Assembly (NCBI GenBank): GCA_964501535.1
Contig: CAZCSV010000003.1
Location: 252,803 to 316,802 of the forward strand
DNA: 64,000 nucleotides
Source: FEN-1279 sp964501535
GTDB lineage: Bacteria > Bacteroidota > Ignavibacteria > Tepidaquicellales > Tepidaquicellaceae
Direction of reading: 5' to 3'
The notes beneath the pieces were generated by a model. That model was not told where the DNA came from. It saw only the letters and a list, made by a program, of their open reading frames with translations, and searched no databases. The first letter of the stretch is position 1. Every line of letters begins with the position of its first letter. This document shows positions 43,727 through 53,639 of the stretch, one piece after another. The position numbers and the translations under genes were made by a program.

Positions 43727-45703
43727 ATGGGAAAAATAATAGGTATAGATTTAGGAACGACCAATTCATGCGTAGCTGTGATGGAAGGAAACGACCCTGT
43801 AGTAATTCAGAATTCAGAAGGCGGAAGAACAACGCCTTCGGTAGTTGCGTTTACTAAAACGGGAGAAAGGATAGTCGGAGACCCAGCAAAGCGTCAGGCT
43901 GTCACGAATCCTTCGAATACCGTGTTTTCGATAAAAAGGTTTATGGGAAGAAGATACGACGAGGTAACGACGGAAATAACGGAAGTTCCTTACAAGGTAA
44001 TAAGAGGCGATAATGATGTTGCGAGAGTCGAGATTTTTGATAAAAGCACGAATCAGAAGAGAGTATATTCTCCGCCGGAAATTTCTGCGATGGTTTTGCA
44101 AAAGATGAAAAAGACAGCGGAAGATTACCTTGGTCAGCCCGTTACGGAAGCAGTAATTACGGTACCTGCATACTTCAACGATTCCCAGAGACAGGCGACA
44201 AAAGATGCAGGTAAAATCGCGGGACTTGAAGTAAGAAGAATTATAAACGAGCCGACTGCAGCAGCATTGGCTTACGGGCTGGATAAGAAGAAAAAGAACG
44301 AAAAGGTTGCGGTTTTCGATTTAGGAGGCGGAACTTTCGATATATCAATACTGGAACTCGGCGACGGTGTATTTGAAGTTAAGTCGACTAACGGAGACGG
44401 GCATCTTGGCGGTGATGATTTTGACCAAAGGCTAATTGAATATCTAGCAGATGAATTTCAGAAGAAAGAAGGAATCGATTTAAGAAAAGACCCAATGGCA
44501 CTGCAGAGACTGAAAGAAGCTGCTGAGAACGCGAAGAAAGCTTTATCAAACAGTACCCAGACTGAAGTTAATCTGCCATATATAACTGCAGGTGCTGACG
44601 GACCGAAGTTTTTACTGGAGACTATTACGAGAGCTAAGTTCGAATCACTAATCGGAGATTTAGTGAACAGGACAATCGGGCCATGCGAAAAAGCGCTTGC
44701 CGATTCGGGATTCAGTAAAAATGAAATAGACGAAGTGATATTGGTCGGCGGCTCAACACGTATACCAATGGTACAGGAATCAGTGAAAAAGCTTTTCGGG
44801 AAAGAGCCTCACAAGGGCGTGAATCCGGATGAAGTCGTGGCAATAGGTGCGGCAATACAGGGTGGTGTTTTAACAGGAGACGTGAATGATGTATTACTTC
44901 TGGATGTGACTCCGTTATCACTCGGAATAGAAACCCTGGGCGGTGTAATGACAAGATTAATAGACGCCAACACCACCATACCTTCGAAGAAATCTCAGGT
45001 ATTTTCCACTGCCGCTGACAATCAGCCGTCAGTCGAAATCCACGTATTGCAGGGTGAGCGTCCTATGGCAATAGATAACAGAACACTCGGCAGATTCCAT
45101 CTCGACGGAATTCCGCCAGCACCAAGAGGACTTCCGCAGATCGAGGTTACATTCGATATAGATGCAAACGGAATATTGCACGTTACGGCAAAAGACCTAG
45201 GAACAGGCAAACAACAGGATATAAAGATTACGCATTCATCGGGTTTAACCGATACTGAAATCGAAAAAATGAAAAAAGATGCAAAAGAGCACGAAGCAGA
45301 CGATAAAAAGAAGAAAGAGGAAATCGATTTAAAGAATCAGGCAGATTCAATGATATTCCAGGGTGAAAAGCAGTTGAAAGAATTCGAAGGAAAGTTAGAC
45401 CAGGCGACAAGGGCAAAGATTCAGGGTGCTATCGACAGGTTAAAAGAAGCTAACAAAGGAACAAATGTGAATGAACTGAAATCAGCTATCGAACAATACA
45501 ACTCAGCGTGGAACGAAGCATCGCAGCAGTTGTATTCACAGGCAAAGACGCAGGGCGCTTCCGGAGCGGACGGTCAAGGATTCGCAGGCGGTCAACAGGG
45601 CTTCGCGGGCGGACAGCAACCCGGGGGCGGGACAGGTGAGCAGAAAAAAGACGACGGAAAAGTAGAGAATGCAGACTTCGAAGTAGTTGACGATAAGAAG
45701 TAA
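43727..45703 (+). CDS. dnaK: Chaperone DnaK (Hsp70)
   Basis: 658 aa. Opens MGKIIGIDLGTTNSCVAVMEG (phosphate 1 loop). FDLGGGTFDISILELGDG and DEVILVGGSTRIPMVQE follow in the ATPase domain, DVTPLSLGIETLGG begins the substrate domain, and a Gly/Gln-rich tail ends NADFEVVDDKK, the EEVD-like end of bacterial DnaK. ATP-driven folding chaperone of the cytoplasm. It is 183 bp downstream of hsp20 on the same strand; no dnaJ or grpE is adjacent. Ribosome-binding site AGGAAAGG is present. Confidence 0.98.
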   Translation: MGKIIGIDLGTTNSCVAVMEGNDPVVIQNSEGGRTTPSVVAFTKTGERIVGDPAKRQAVTNPSNTVFSIKRFMGRRYDEVTTEITEVPYKVIRGDNDVARVEIFDKSTNQKRVYSPPEISAMVLQKMKKTAEDYLGQPVTEAVITVPAYFNDSQRQATKDAGKIAGLEVRRIINEPTAAALAYGLDKKKKNEKVAVFDLGGGTFDISILELGDGVFEVKSTNGDGHLGGDDFDQRLIEYLADEFQKKEGIDLRKDPMALQRLKEAAENAKKALSNSTQTEVNLPYITAGADGPKFLLETITRAKFESLIGDLVNRTIGPCEKALADSGFSKNEIDEVILVGGSTRIPMVQESVKKLFGKEPHKGVNPDEVVAIGAAIQGGVLTGDVNDVLLLDVTPLSLGIETLGGVMTRLIDANTTIPSKKSQVFSTAADNQPSVEIHVLQGERPMAIDNRTLGRFHLDGIPPAPRGLPQIEVTFDIDANGILHVTAKDLGTGKQQDIKITHSSGLTDTEIEKMKKDAKEHEADDKKKKEEIDLKNQADSMIFQGEKQLKEFEGKLDQATRAKIQGAIDRLKEANKGTNVNELKSAIEQYNSAWNEASQQLYSQAKTQGASGADGQGFAGGQQGFAGGQQPGGGTGEQKKDDGKVENADFEVVDDKK

Positions 45704-45792
45704 ATAAACATAGTTTGTCATTCCGGCAAGTTTTTAGCCAGAATCCAGCTACAATGCATGTTTTAAAAAGAAGATTGCTTTATAACATAAAT

Positions 45793-45826
45793 AGCCATCC
45801 CTGATAAACTAGGGATGGCTTTATAA
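45793..45826. terminator. Terminator between dnaK and ppa
   Basis: AGCCATCCCT (45793-45802) pairs perfectly with AGGGATGGCT (45811-45820), flanked by A/T-rich sequence on both sides, so it can serve both convergent genes. Confidence 0.75.
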
Positions 45827-45841
45827 TTTATAGATAATAAA

Positions 45842-46516
45842 TCAAAACTTATTCTCCAGCAAATCCGCAAGGTTTTTAAACTTTTCCAAATAATCTTCAC
45901 GACTTCTTTTTATCACTTCGTATGCTTCTTCCCTGCTATAGACGTGAGTAATTTCGCAGTTTCGGTGTTGTGAGCCAGGGGCTTCTTTGTATGTCGTGAA
46001 ATAATGTTTGATTCTATCTACGAGCGAGGTTGGCAGGTCATCTACATTATCCCACCCTCCGAAAATATTATCTTTATGAAGAACGGCAATAATTTTGTCG
46101 TCAGCTTCATCACCGTCTATCATACGCAATCCGCCTATTGGAGTAGCTGAGACAATTATATCGTTATGTGTAATTACTTTTTCTGTAATAACACAAATGT
46201 CAAGCGGGTCACCGTCACCTTTTATTCCTTTTCTTCCTGTTTTCTCGCAGCAAAACTCTGCAACACGTTCTCCGCAATAAGTCTGGGGAATCAAGCCGTA
46301 AGGGGTCGGGCATATATTGGAATATAGCTGAGGTCTGTCGATTTTCAGATACCCGCTTTGTTTATCGAGTTCGAATTTAAGAGTATCGGTCGGAACGATT
46401 TCGATATATGCAGTTATGATTTCGGGAGCGTTTTTTCCGATGAAAATCCCGTGCCATGGATGAGGTTTTAATAGATTTCTTAAATCTTTCCAGGTACTTT
46501 CAAAATCTTTTGGCAT
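45842..46516 (-). CDS. ppa: Inorganic pyrophosphatase (family I)
   Basis: 224 aa. The active-site signature DGDPLDICVIT and the MIDGDEADDKIIAVL acidic motif are present. The HPWHGI opening and the QTYCGERVAEFC insert match the longer variant of family I typified by Chlamydia-type enzymes rather than the short E. coli type. It hydrolyses pyrophosphate to drive biosynthesis. Confidence 0.92.
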   Translation of the reverse strand: MPKDFESTWKDLRNLLKPHPWHGIFIGKNAPEIITAYIEIVPTDTLKFELDKQSGYLKIDRPQLYSNICPTPYGLIPQTYCGERVAEFCCEKTGRKGIKGDGDPLDICVITEKVITHNDIIVSATPIGGLRMIDGDEADDKIIAVLHKDNIFGGWDNVDDLPTSLVDRIKHYFTTYKEAPGSQHRNCEITHVYSREEAYEVIKRSREDYLEKFKNLADLLENKF

Positions 46517-46540
46517 AAAATAATTTTTTTAACTGAATTT

Positions 46541-47155
46541 TTAAGAAATAAATCCGAGTGCTTTTTTAATCAATTCTTCGGTAGTAAACTCAACGCCGGG
46601 ATTGGCTTTCAGGATTTCGCGTATTATCCTTTCTCCTTCCGCTCTGCTGTATCCAAGAGTCAACAAAGCGTTAAGCGTATCGAGCCTCGATTGTTCTTTT
46701 CCGAAAACATCGGCACCGATAGTAATTTTTTCTTCCTCGAGCATACCCGATAATTTAAACACCTTATCTTTCAGAGCTACAGAAATCATTTCGATTTTTC
46801 TCGGACCGATTCCGGGAATCTTCAGTCCTGAGAGGGCATTCCTGTTAGTAATCAACCCGATAATATCTTCGAACCCCGCATAAGACATAATATTATGCGC
46901 CGTTTTAGAGCTGATTCCGCTGACGGATACAAGAAGTTTAAATATTTCTTTTTCCTTGGCATCGGAGAATCCGTAAAGGGCCATTGAGTTTTCTTTTACA
47001 TCCAGATAAGTAATGAGCGAGAAATCCTGATTAATTTCGGGAAGGCTATCCTGAACTTTTTTCGAAATAAAGACGCTGTAGCCAACACCATTGACATCAA
47101 GTAGAATTTCTTTATTTCCGGTAGAAATCAATTTACCTCTGAGATATGAAATCAT
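46541..47155 (-). CDS. ruvA: Holliday junction branch-migration protein RuvA
   Basis: 204 aa. OB-fold start MISYLRGKL...DVNGVGYSVF, followed by the helix-hairpin-helix pair VSGISSKTAHNIMS and IPGIGPRKIEMIS, and a C-terminal domain III (TLNALLTLGYSRAEGERII) that contacts RuvB. It binds Holliday junctions. Four bp downstream of ruvC; ruvB is not in this window. Confidence 0.95.
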   Translation of the reverse strand: MISYLRGKLISTGNKEILLDVNGVGYSVFISKKVQDSLPEINQDFSLITYLDVKENSMALYGFSDAKEKEIFKLLVSVSGISSKTAHNIMSYAGFEDIIGLITNRNALSGLKIPGIGPRKIEMISVALKDKVFKLSGMLEEEKITIGADVFGKEQSRLDTLNALLTLGYSRAEGERIIREILKANPGVEFTTEELIKKALGFIS

Positions 47156-47159
47156 AAAA

Positions 47160-47711
47160 TTATTTTTTAATTATTCTTTCCGGATTTTCTTCAATAAACT
47201 TTCTCCAGTTGTTTTTCCGATTACCCGATTTCACAATAAAATTTTGCATACTGTAATGATGGCAGAGAGCAACCGCGAGGGCATCGGATGAATCAATATA
47301 TGCAGGGTCTTCATTAATATCGAGAATTCTTTTTACCATATTTTTCACCTGCTCTTTGGATGCCGCACCGTTTCCCGTAATAGATTTCTTGACTTCGCGC
47401 GGCGAATATTCAGATACATTCATATTCGAATTCACGGCGGCTATTATCGCTACTCCTCTTGCCTGTCCTAATTTTAAAGTGGATTGTATATTTTTTCCGA
47501 AAAAAGCAGTCTCGATAGCAAGTTCATTAGGCTTGTATTTTCTTATCTTTTCCAGACAAGCATCGTATATAATTTTCAGGCGTTTTGTAAGTATATCCTT
47601 AGGTTTAAGCACAACAGCATCGAGTTCAATCATCTTTACTTTGTCGCCGTTACACTGGATTATCCCGATCCCAGTAACAACCGAACCCGGGTCTATGCCA
47701 AGAATTATCAT
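47160..47711 (-). CDS. ruvC: Holliday junction resolvase RuvC
   Basis: 183 aa. Catalytic acids visible in GIDPGS (Asp7), AIETAFFGKN (Glu) and the DSSDALAVALCH pair near residue 140. It cleaves Holliday junctions symmetrically. In one operon with yebC upstream (10 bp) and ruvA downstream, as in many bacteria. Confidence 0.95.
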   Translation of the reverse strand: MIILGIDPGSVVTGIGIIQCNGDKVKMIELDAVVLKPKDILTKRLKIIYDACLEKIRKYKPNELAIETAFFGKNIQSTLKLGQARGVAIIAAVNSNMNVSEYSPREVKKSITGNGAASKEQVKNMVKRILDINEDPAYIDSSDALAVALCHHYSMQNFIVKSGNRKNNWRKFIEENPERIIKK

Positions 47712-47721
47712 TTAATAATAT

Positions 47722-48441
47722 TTAAAAATCGGCATTTGAAAAAACGTTCTGAACATCATCGTGTTCTTCGACCACTTCAAGAAATTTCATCACATCGCCT
47801 GCGGCCTTTTCGTCAAGTTCGACCAAATTTTTAGCGAGCTGTTGAAGAGAAGCACTTTCTATTTTGTATTTTTTATCTTCAAGAGCTTTTCTTACTTTTT
47901 CAAAATTTTCTATATTGCTAATAACCTCGAAAAAATCATCTTCCGTCTTCAAGTCATCCGCACCGGCATCGAGAATAATCTCCATCACATCATCTTCAGA
48001 ATGATTATCTTTAGGCAATATTACAACGCCTTTTCTCTCAAACATCCAGGCAACGGAACCTGATTCGCCGAGGTTGCCATTATGTTTAGAAATCATGTGT
48101 CTCAGTTCCGCTACAGTTCTGTTCCTGTTATCCGTAACGCACTCTATCATGACAGCCACACCATGGGGGGCATATGCTTCATAAGTAATTTCCTCGTAGT
48201 GAACGCCTTCGAGTTCGCCCGTACCCTTCTTAATCGCTCTGTTAATATTATCCTGCGGCATATTACTGGATTTAGCACTTGCGATAGCGAGTCTCAATCT
48301 CGGATTTCCTGCCGGGTCTCCCCCGCCGTCCCTTGCAGCTATTGAAATTTCTTTAATGATTTTAGTAAAAACTTTTCCTCTTGCTGCATCCGTTGCAGCT
48401 TTTTTACGTTTAATAGTTGCCCACTTTGAATGACCTGACAT
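47722..48441 (-). CDS. YebC/PmpR-family (TACO1-like) protein
   Basis: 239 aa. The diagnostic start MSGHSKWATIKRKKAATDA, then NPRLRLAIASAKSSNMPQDN and YEAYAPHGVAVMIECVTDNRNRT. Members act as transcription regulators or, as in TACO1/YebC-type proteins, aid translation of difficult proline-rich sequences. Linked to ruvC/ruvA as is common. Confidence 0.93.
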   Translation of the reverse strand: MSGHSKWATIKRKKAATDAARGKVFTKIIKEISIAARDGGGDPAGNPRLRLAIASAKSSNMPQDNINRAIKKGTGELEGVHYEEITYEAYAPHGVAVMIECVTDNRNRTVAELRHMISKHNGNLGESGSVAWMFERKGVVILPKDNHSEDDVMEIILDAGADDLKTEDDFFEVISNIENFEKVRKALEDKKYKIESASLQQLAKNLVELDEKAAGDVMKFLEVVEEHDDVQNVFSNADF

Positions 48442-48480
48442 AATAATTTGAATAAAAAATTATAAAATAACAATTAAAAC

Positions 48481-50229
48481 TTATGATTTACTTAATTTTA
48501 GATCTTTGATTCTCAGTTTCACCGATTCCCTGCCGTTCCAAAGACTCCTGTCGATTGAATAACAGATATCCACACAGTTACCTGTTTTGATAATATCACT
48601 ATAACTTTTCGAAAGAAAGAAAACAGCATCGAATATTTTTTTTGATTCAGAATCCCTTACTTTAAATATATGTGTATCGCTTTTAGCATTTTTCACAGCA
48701 CCTACGACCTGCACGTTATCGGTTACAAATACAGGCACCGAATTTCCAGGTCCATACGGTTCAAAGAACGAAAGGATATTCACAAATACATTATTTATTT
48801 CATCGAACCGAAGTTCCGAATCAATTTCTATTTCAGGCTGAAGTTCGTTTATGGTTAATTCTTCCTTAGCAATTTCGTTAAAAATCTCTCTGAACTCATC
48901 AATTTTATCGATACTGATTTCCAGACCAGCCGCATGACAATGTCCGCCGAACTGTATAAGCTTGTCCTCGCACTTTTTCAAGGCTTCATACAAATTAAAA
49001 CCGTTGATACTTCTTGCACTGCCTTTTGCCACTCCACTCACATACGTCAAAACAATAGAAGGGACATTATATTTTTCAACCAGTCTTGCGGCAACAATCC
49101 CAATTACACCCGGATGCCACTCCTTATTGTAAAGGACTATAGAATAATATTTACCGTTATTATTAATCTCCTCAAAAATCTTAAATGCATCATCAGTAAT
49201 TGTTTTATCGAGTTCACGCCTGTTAGTATTTTCAAGGTCGAGAGTAAGAGCAAGTTCACCGAGTTCTCTGGGGTCTTCGCTGGTTAAAAGCTCAACTGCT
49301 CTTTTGGCATCGCCAAGCCTGCCGACCGCATTAATCCTGGGCGCCAATGAATACACAATATTATTAGTATTAATCGAATTTTCTTTTAATCCGACTTTAT
49401 CCATCAATGTTTTCAATGAAGGTCTTGGCTTTGAATTTATCAGTTTAAAACCCTCATTTACAAGGATTCTGTTTTCGTCGGTAATCGGCACGATATCGGA
49501 AGATGTAGCGAGAGCAACAAAGTCTATCAGAGTATTAGCAAATTCGATTTGATTTTGTTTTTGACATACAGCCTGAATAAGTTTAAAGGCTACTCCTGTA
49601 CCGCAAAGGAATTTATATGGATAAGAACAATCTTTTCTCAACGGGTCCAACACAGCCAGGGCCTCAGGAATCTGCTCCGGAGGCTGATGGTGGTCACAAA
49701 TAATGAATTCAACACCGATAGTTTTAGCATATTCAATTTTATCATAAGCCGTTATTCCGCAATCGATAGCAACCATTAACTTAATGTTTTCGTTTTTTGC
49801 TTTTTCGATAGCATTCAGGGAAATTCCGTAACCTTCTTTAATCCTATCGGGAATGTAGACCAAAGATTCCAGACCGAAATGTTTAAGAAATAAATGAAAC
49901 ATCGAAGCACCGCAAGTGCCATCGACATCATAGTCACCGAGCACCATGATTTTTTCTTTGTCGTTGATTGCCTGAATGATTCTGTCTGTAGCGACATCAC
50001 AGTCTTTCATCAGGAATGGGTCATAAAGTTTTTCTTTAGTAGGTTTAAAAAACTTTACAACTTTATGGTAATCAGTTATACCGCGTGAATAAAGGATTCT
50101 AAGTAATTTATCAGGAAGTTGTACTTTCGCTTTGAGGTTCCTTATATCCGAGATAAATGAATTTATTCCCCTGCCCTCTTCGGAGGACAGCTCCGGGTAG
50201 AGTTTTTTTAATTTCCAAATTTTTTTCAA
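48481..50229 (-). CDS. recJ: Single-stranded-DNA exonuclease RecJ
   Basis: 582 aa. DHH-superfamily motifs: VLGDYDVDGTCG (motif I), AIDCGITAYDKIEYA, ICDHHQPPEQ (DHH, motif III) and a DHHA1 domain with GGHCHAAGLEIS. It is the 5'-3' exonuclease for recombination and mismatch repair. It lies 40 bp upstream of yebC on the same strand, forming a DNA-repair neighbourhood with ruvA and ruvC. Confidence 0.95.
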   Translation of the reverse strand: MKKIWKLKKLYPELSSEEGRGINSFISDIRNLKAKVQLPDKLLRILYSRGITDYHKVVKFFKPTKEKLYDPFLMKDCDVATDRIIQAINDKEKIMVLGDYDVDGTCGASMFHLFLKHFGLESLVYIPDRIKEGYGISLNAIEKAKNENIKLMVAIDCGITAYDKIEYAKTIGVEFIICDHHQPPEQIPEALAVLDPLRKDCSYPYKFLCGTGVAFKLIQAVCQKQNQIEFANTLIDFVALATSSDIVPITDENRILVNEGFKLINSKPRPSLKTLMDKVGLKENSINTNNIVYSLAPRINAVGRLGDAKRAVELLTSEDPRELGELALTLDLENTNRRELDKTITDDAFKIFEEINNNGKYYSIVLYNKEWHPGVIGIVAARLVEKYNVPSIVLTYVSGVAKGSARSINGFNLYEALKKCEDKLIQFGGHCHAAGLEISIDKIDEFREIFNEIAKEELTINELQPEIEIDSELRFDEINNVFVNILSFFEPYGPGNSVPVFVTDNVQVVGAVKNAKSDTHIFKVRDSESKKIFDAVFFLSKSYSDIIKTGNCVDICYSIDRSLWNGRESVKLRIKDLKLSKS

Positions 50230-50251
50230 TGCTCATAAATTTATTTTTTAG

Positions 50252-50335
50252 TGCTCAAAGAGGGACTCGAACCCTCACCTTAATACTAAGACTGCACCCT
50301 GAATGCAGCGCGTCTACCAATTCCGCCATTTGAGC
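50252..50335 (-). tRNA. tRNA-Leu (anticodon CAG)
   Basis: 84 nt. Acceptor GCTCAAA pairs with TTTGAGC; D-arm GCGGAATTGGTAGACGCGC; anticodon stem CTGCA/TGCAG with loop TTCAGGG (CAG, reads CUG); a class II long variable arm; T-arm GAGGG-TTCGAGT-CCCTC. CCA is not encoded. Discriminator A. Confidence 0.97.
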
Positions 50336-50533
50336 ATATTCAATACAAACACAAATTATAGATTTTCCTATAAGTTATGGAAATACTTTACCGTTTGAAA
50401 GATATATATACATTTATGCAAATACAATTTCAAAAATTTTCTCCATAAAAAAATTATATTATTTCCGAAAAATACCAAAAAAGAAGTGCTTTTTTTAAAT
50501 AAAAACTTTCATAACTTTATGATTTAATAAAAT

Positions 50534-51292
50534 ATGATTGAAATTACAAAGTTAACGAAGAGATATGAAGGGGGCAAAACTGCACTCGACGAAGTTACTT
50601 TTAAGATTAACTCGGGAGAAATTTGCGGTTATATAGGTGAAAACGGGGCAGGAAAAACAACGACAATAAAAATTATTTCAGGAGCTCTTGATTTTGATGC
50701 CGGCACAGTTGAAATTTCTAACATCGATGTAAAGAAAAACCCGGTCGATGTAAAGAAAATAATCGGATATGTTCCGGAATCAGGAAATATATTCAACTCC
50801 CTAAAAATATCCGAATATCTTCATTTCATAGGAAGAATAAGAAATTTAAAAGAAGCTACAATAGAAAGGCGAATGCAATATTTCGCTGAGTTTTTCGAAT
50901 ATAACGAATATCTAAATTCTTCAATAGGCAGTCTATCCAAGGGAACGAAACAGAAAGTCCTGATAACATCAGCACTATTGCATAACCCGAAAATTATATT
51001 ACTAGACGAACCACTGAACGGTCTAGATGCAAATTCGATTTTTATTTTTCAGGACATGATAAAAATACTCTCCGAGAAAGCTAAAACGATTTTCTATTGT
51101 TCACATTTACTCGATATTATAGAGAAAATATCGACAAGATTAATTATTTTGGAGAAAGGCCGAATAAAACTGGACTCCGATGCAAATAAGCTGAAATCAT
51201 CGGAGAACTACAAGGGGCTTGAAAATTTATACAAGAACATCAAGGGAGAAAGGGAATATAAAAAATTCATATATGAAGAAGTTTTCGATTAA
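50534..51292 (+). CDS. ABC transporter ATP-binding protein
   Basis: 252 aa. Walker A GENGAGKTTT (residues ~35-44), Q-loop region in VPESGN, signature SLSKGTKQK, Walker B IILLDEPLNGLD and H-loop FYCSHLL. This resembles ABC-2/CcmA-type exporters of the DRA family. No permease gene is adjacent; the next gene overlaps its end and encodes a beta-barrel-like protein. The permease must be encoded elsewhere, or the pair has another role. Confidence 0.85.
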   Translation: MIEITKLTKRYEGGKTALDEVTFKINSGEICGYIGENGAGKTTTIKIISGALDFDAGTVEISNIDVKKNPVDVKKIIGYVPESGNIFNSLKISEYLHFIGRIRNLKEATIERRMQYFAEFFEYNEYLNSSIGSLSKGTKQKVLITSALLHNPKIILLDEPLNGLDANSIFIFQDMIKILSEKAKTIFYCSHLLDIIEKISTRLIILEKGRIKLDSDANKLKSSENYKGLENLYKNIKGEREYKKFIYEEVFD

Positions 51293-53183
51293 TATTTTTA
51301 TATTTCTGTTTCTTACATTTCATTCTGCTGTTGCTCAATTAAACAGGGTTTCGACTGATTCATTATACAGGGAAAATTCAATTTCAACAAATCTAGATAA
51401 CAATGTAAACTCAGCGCTTCTCAATTCGAAAATTAATGTAAACCATGACGTAAAAAAGCTGAATTTCATTTTTATAAACAATTATTCTTCAGACGTTACG
51501 AAATTGACGGATAACTATTACAGGGATTATAACGATTTCAGTGCTACAGGCAACTACAAAATATCAAAAAATTTCAAATCCGGCATCGGAGTCCAATACA
51601 GGACTTTATCGGACAACAGAGCAATAGAAATAAATAAAGATGAAAATGCATTTTACTATTCGAATTTCGATTACAAGCCCGGAAATGATTTTTATATAAA
51701 CTCTAAAATCGGAATAAGGAACGAAGAACAAATCGGCGAAAAAAATACCGGGCTCGGCGGGATATTATCCTCGGAATTCAACGGATTTAATTTATATAAT
51801 TTCATTTCAGACGGTAATCTGAATCTAAGTTACGACAAGCTTACACAAAAAACGAATTACAGCATAGAATTTAACACAAATGTTTTTAAAAGGTTCACGA
51901 AAAGGTCAGAGAATAATACAATAATAAGATTTTATGACAGGCGCAGTGATTTTTACATACCGGCGACAGGAAGCATAATAGGCAATTATAACATAAAAAA
52001 CAATATTCAGTCGAGAATCGAAAGTTACATTTATGTGGAAGATAAATTAAGATACGGAATAAGCGACCATTTGAATTTTAATATTATGGGAGCATATACG
52101 GCGAAGTTTATTGACAGCAGGTATGAATATATACCATCATCACAAAATATCGTATTAGAAAACATTTACAATGCAAAGGTAAACGAAAACGGTTTTCAGG
52201 CAGGGACAAATCTGGAATTTTCCACTAAAAACTATTATGCAAAAATATGGATGTTATACTCCGAACGGGTCGAGCAGCATAATCCTGCCGATATCGGTGA
52301 GTTTCCGTCATCAATCATACGTGAACTGGAGAGACTTGAAAAAGACAAAGACAACAACAGCAAAAACACGTCTCTTGTACTAGAAGCGAATGCAAATATA
52401 ACAAATACACATTCGTTCAGATTTTCGGGTTCTTCATCGATATTAAAATATGATACGGACAGTAAGGATAATTACGACGACAGGGATGAATTGAATTCCA
52501 TTCTTAATATATCCCATAAATACAGCAATCTCCGGAATTTTATTCTTGAAACGACATTTGAATACAATATGGCTACACTGAGTTATTTATTTAAAGAAAA
52601 AAGCTCAAACAACAACACAAATAAAATTTACAGGCTGACGTCCCGTAGTGTTTATAATCCAACCTTTTCTTTGTCCACAAAAAATTCTCTTCAGGTATTG
52701 GCAAATTACACAGTATATAAATTCGAGGATATAGTTTCAAAGATACAGAGTTTTTCATTCAGGCAACTGACGGTTGCCGATACAACAAATTACAATTTCA
52801 GCAGGAATATATTTTTTGACTTCTTCGGAATAATGAAAATCTATGAACAGGGTGCATATAATGAAAAAGAATTTTCGGAAAGACCGTTGGCATATTTTGA
52901 TGACAGAAAATTGAATGCATTTTTAGGTTACAAATTAACTGAAAATCTTATATTTTCGGTTGGATTTGCTCACTTTATACAGAGACAATATATTTATGAC
53001 AGCGGGATAAGATATTTAAGAAGGACTATATCAAACTACGGTCCTATTGGAAAAATCCAGTTTTATTTTAAGAATAACTCCAAGATAGAAGTAACCGGAA
53101 GCAAAGATTTCATGGAATCGAGCGATAATACGATAATAAATAAATCAGAAAGTTTATATATAAATGTACTTTGGAACATATAA
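51273..53183 (+). CDS. Predicted outer-membrane beta-barrel protein, uncharacterised
   Basis: 636 aa from ATG 51273, which gives a clean signal peptide (MKKFSINIFIFLFLTFHSAVAQ). Upstream in-frame starts exist but lie within the ABC gene. The body is dominated by alternating polar/aromatic strands with Asn/Tyr-rich turns, as in barrels, and ends SESLYINVLWNI, an aromatic-ended final strand. No TonB or plug motif seen. The gene overlaps the ABC ATPase end by 20 bp, so expression is coupled. Function not recognised. Confidence 0.7.
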   Translation: MKKFSINIFIFLFLTFHSAVAQLNRVSTDSLYRENSISTNLDNNVNSALLNSKINVNHDVKKLNFIFINNYSSDVTKLTDNYYRDYNDFSATGNYKISKNFKSGIGVQYRTLSDNRAIEINKDENAFYYSNFDYKPGNDFYINSKIGIRNEEQIGEKNTGLGGILSSEFNGFNLYNFISDGNLNLSYDKLTQKTNYSIEFNTNVFKRFTKRSENNTIIRFYDRRSDFYIPATGSIIGNYNIKNNIQSRIESYIYVEDKLRYGISDHLNFNIMGAYTAKFIDSRYEYIPSSQNIVLENIYNAKVNENGFQAGTNLEFSTKNYYAKIWMLYSERVEQHNPADIGEFPSSIIRELERLEKDKDNNSKNTSLVLEANANITNTHSFRFSGSSSILKYDTDSKDNYDDRDELNSILNISHKYSNLRNFILETTFEYNMATLSYLFKEKSSNNNTNKIYRLTSRSVYNPTFSLSTKNSLQVLANYTVYKFEDIVSKIQSFSFRQLTVADTTNYNFSRNIFFDFFGIMKIYEQGAYNEKEFSERPLAYFDDRKLNAFLGYKLTENLIFSVGFAHFIQRQYIYDSGIRYLRRTISNYGPIGKIQFYFKNNSKIEVTGSKDFMESSDNTIINKSESLYINVLWNI

Positions 53184-53195
53184 AATAAACCAAGC

Positions 53196-53600
53196 TTGAA
53201 AAATATTTCACTAAAAATCAAAAGCGAAAGGACCGAAATTTCAAAGTTCGAAAAGGTCTTAGAAAAAATAAACAGAGAGTTTGGACTGCATCGGGACAGA
53301 TTTATAAATCTGCAGATTGCAGTATCGGAGGCTTTAGTAAATGCCATTGTACACGGAAATAAAGAAAACCAGCAAAAGAAAGTTCACATCGAAATATACT
53401 ACGATAAATCAACACTTACCATAAAAATAAAGGACGAAGGAGAAGGATTCAATCCCGAGGAAATTCCCGACCCGACGAATCACAACAATCTTCTAAAAGA
53501 ACACGGAAGAGGAATTTTTATCATTAAATCCTTAATAGATAAATTTGAATGTAATCCATCAAAAAAAGGAACTGAATTTATACTTACAATTGTTAAATAA
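53196..53600 (+). CDS. RsbW-like serine kinase / anti-sigma-type HATPase protein
   Basis: 134 aa, TTG start. It is a lone HATPase_c domain of the RsbW/SpoIIAB kind: N box AVSEALVNAIVHGN, G1 IKDEGEGFNPEEIPDP, G2 HGRGIFIIKSL and GTEFILTI at the end. Such proteins phosphorylate anti-anti-sigma partners or bind a sigma factor. No STAS partner is adjacent. It lies 12 bp after the barrel gene and 39 bp before mdh. Confidence 0.85.
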   Translation: MKNISLKIKSERTEISKFEKVLEKINREFGLHRDRFINLQIAVSEALVNAIVHGNKENQQKKVHIEIYYDKSTLTIKIKDEGEGFNPEEIPDPTNHNNLLKEHGRGIFIIKSLIDKFECNPSKKGTEFILTIVK

Positions 53601-53639
53601 TTATATATTTATTTCTTTAAAACTTTTTAATAAAAAATC

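Noticed and set aside
45715..45750. REP-like sequence after dnaK
   Set aside because: Only a loose inverted match; the strong hairpin at 45793 explains termination.
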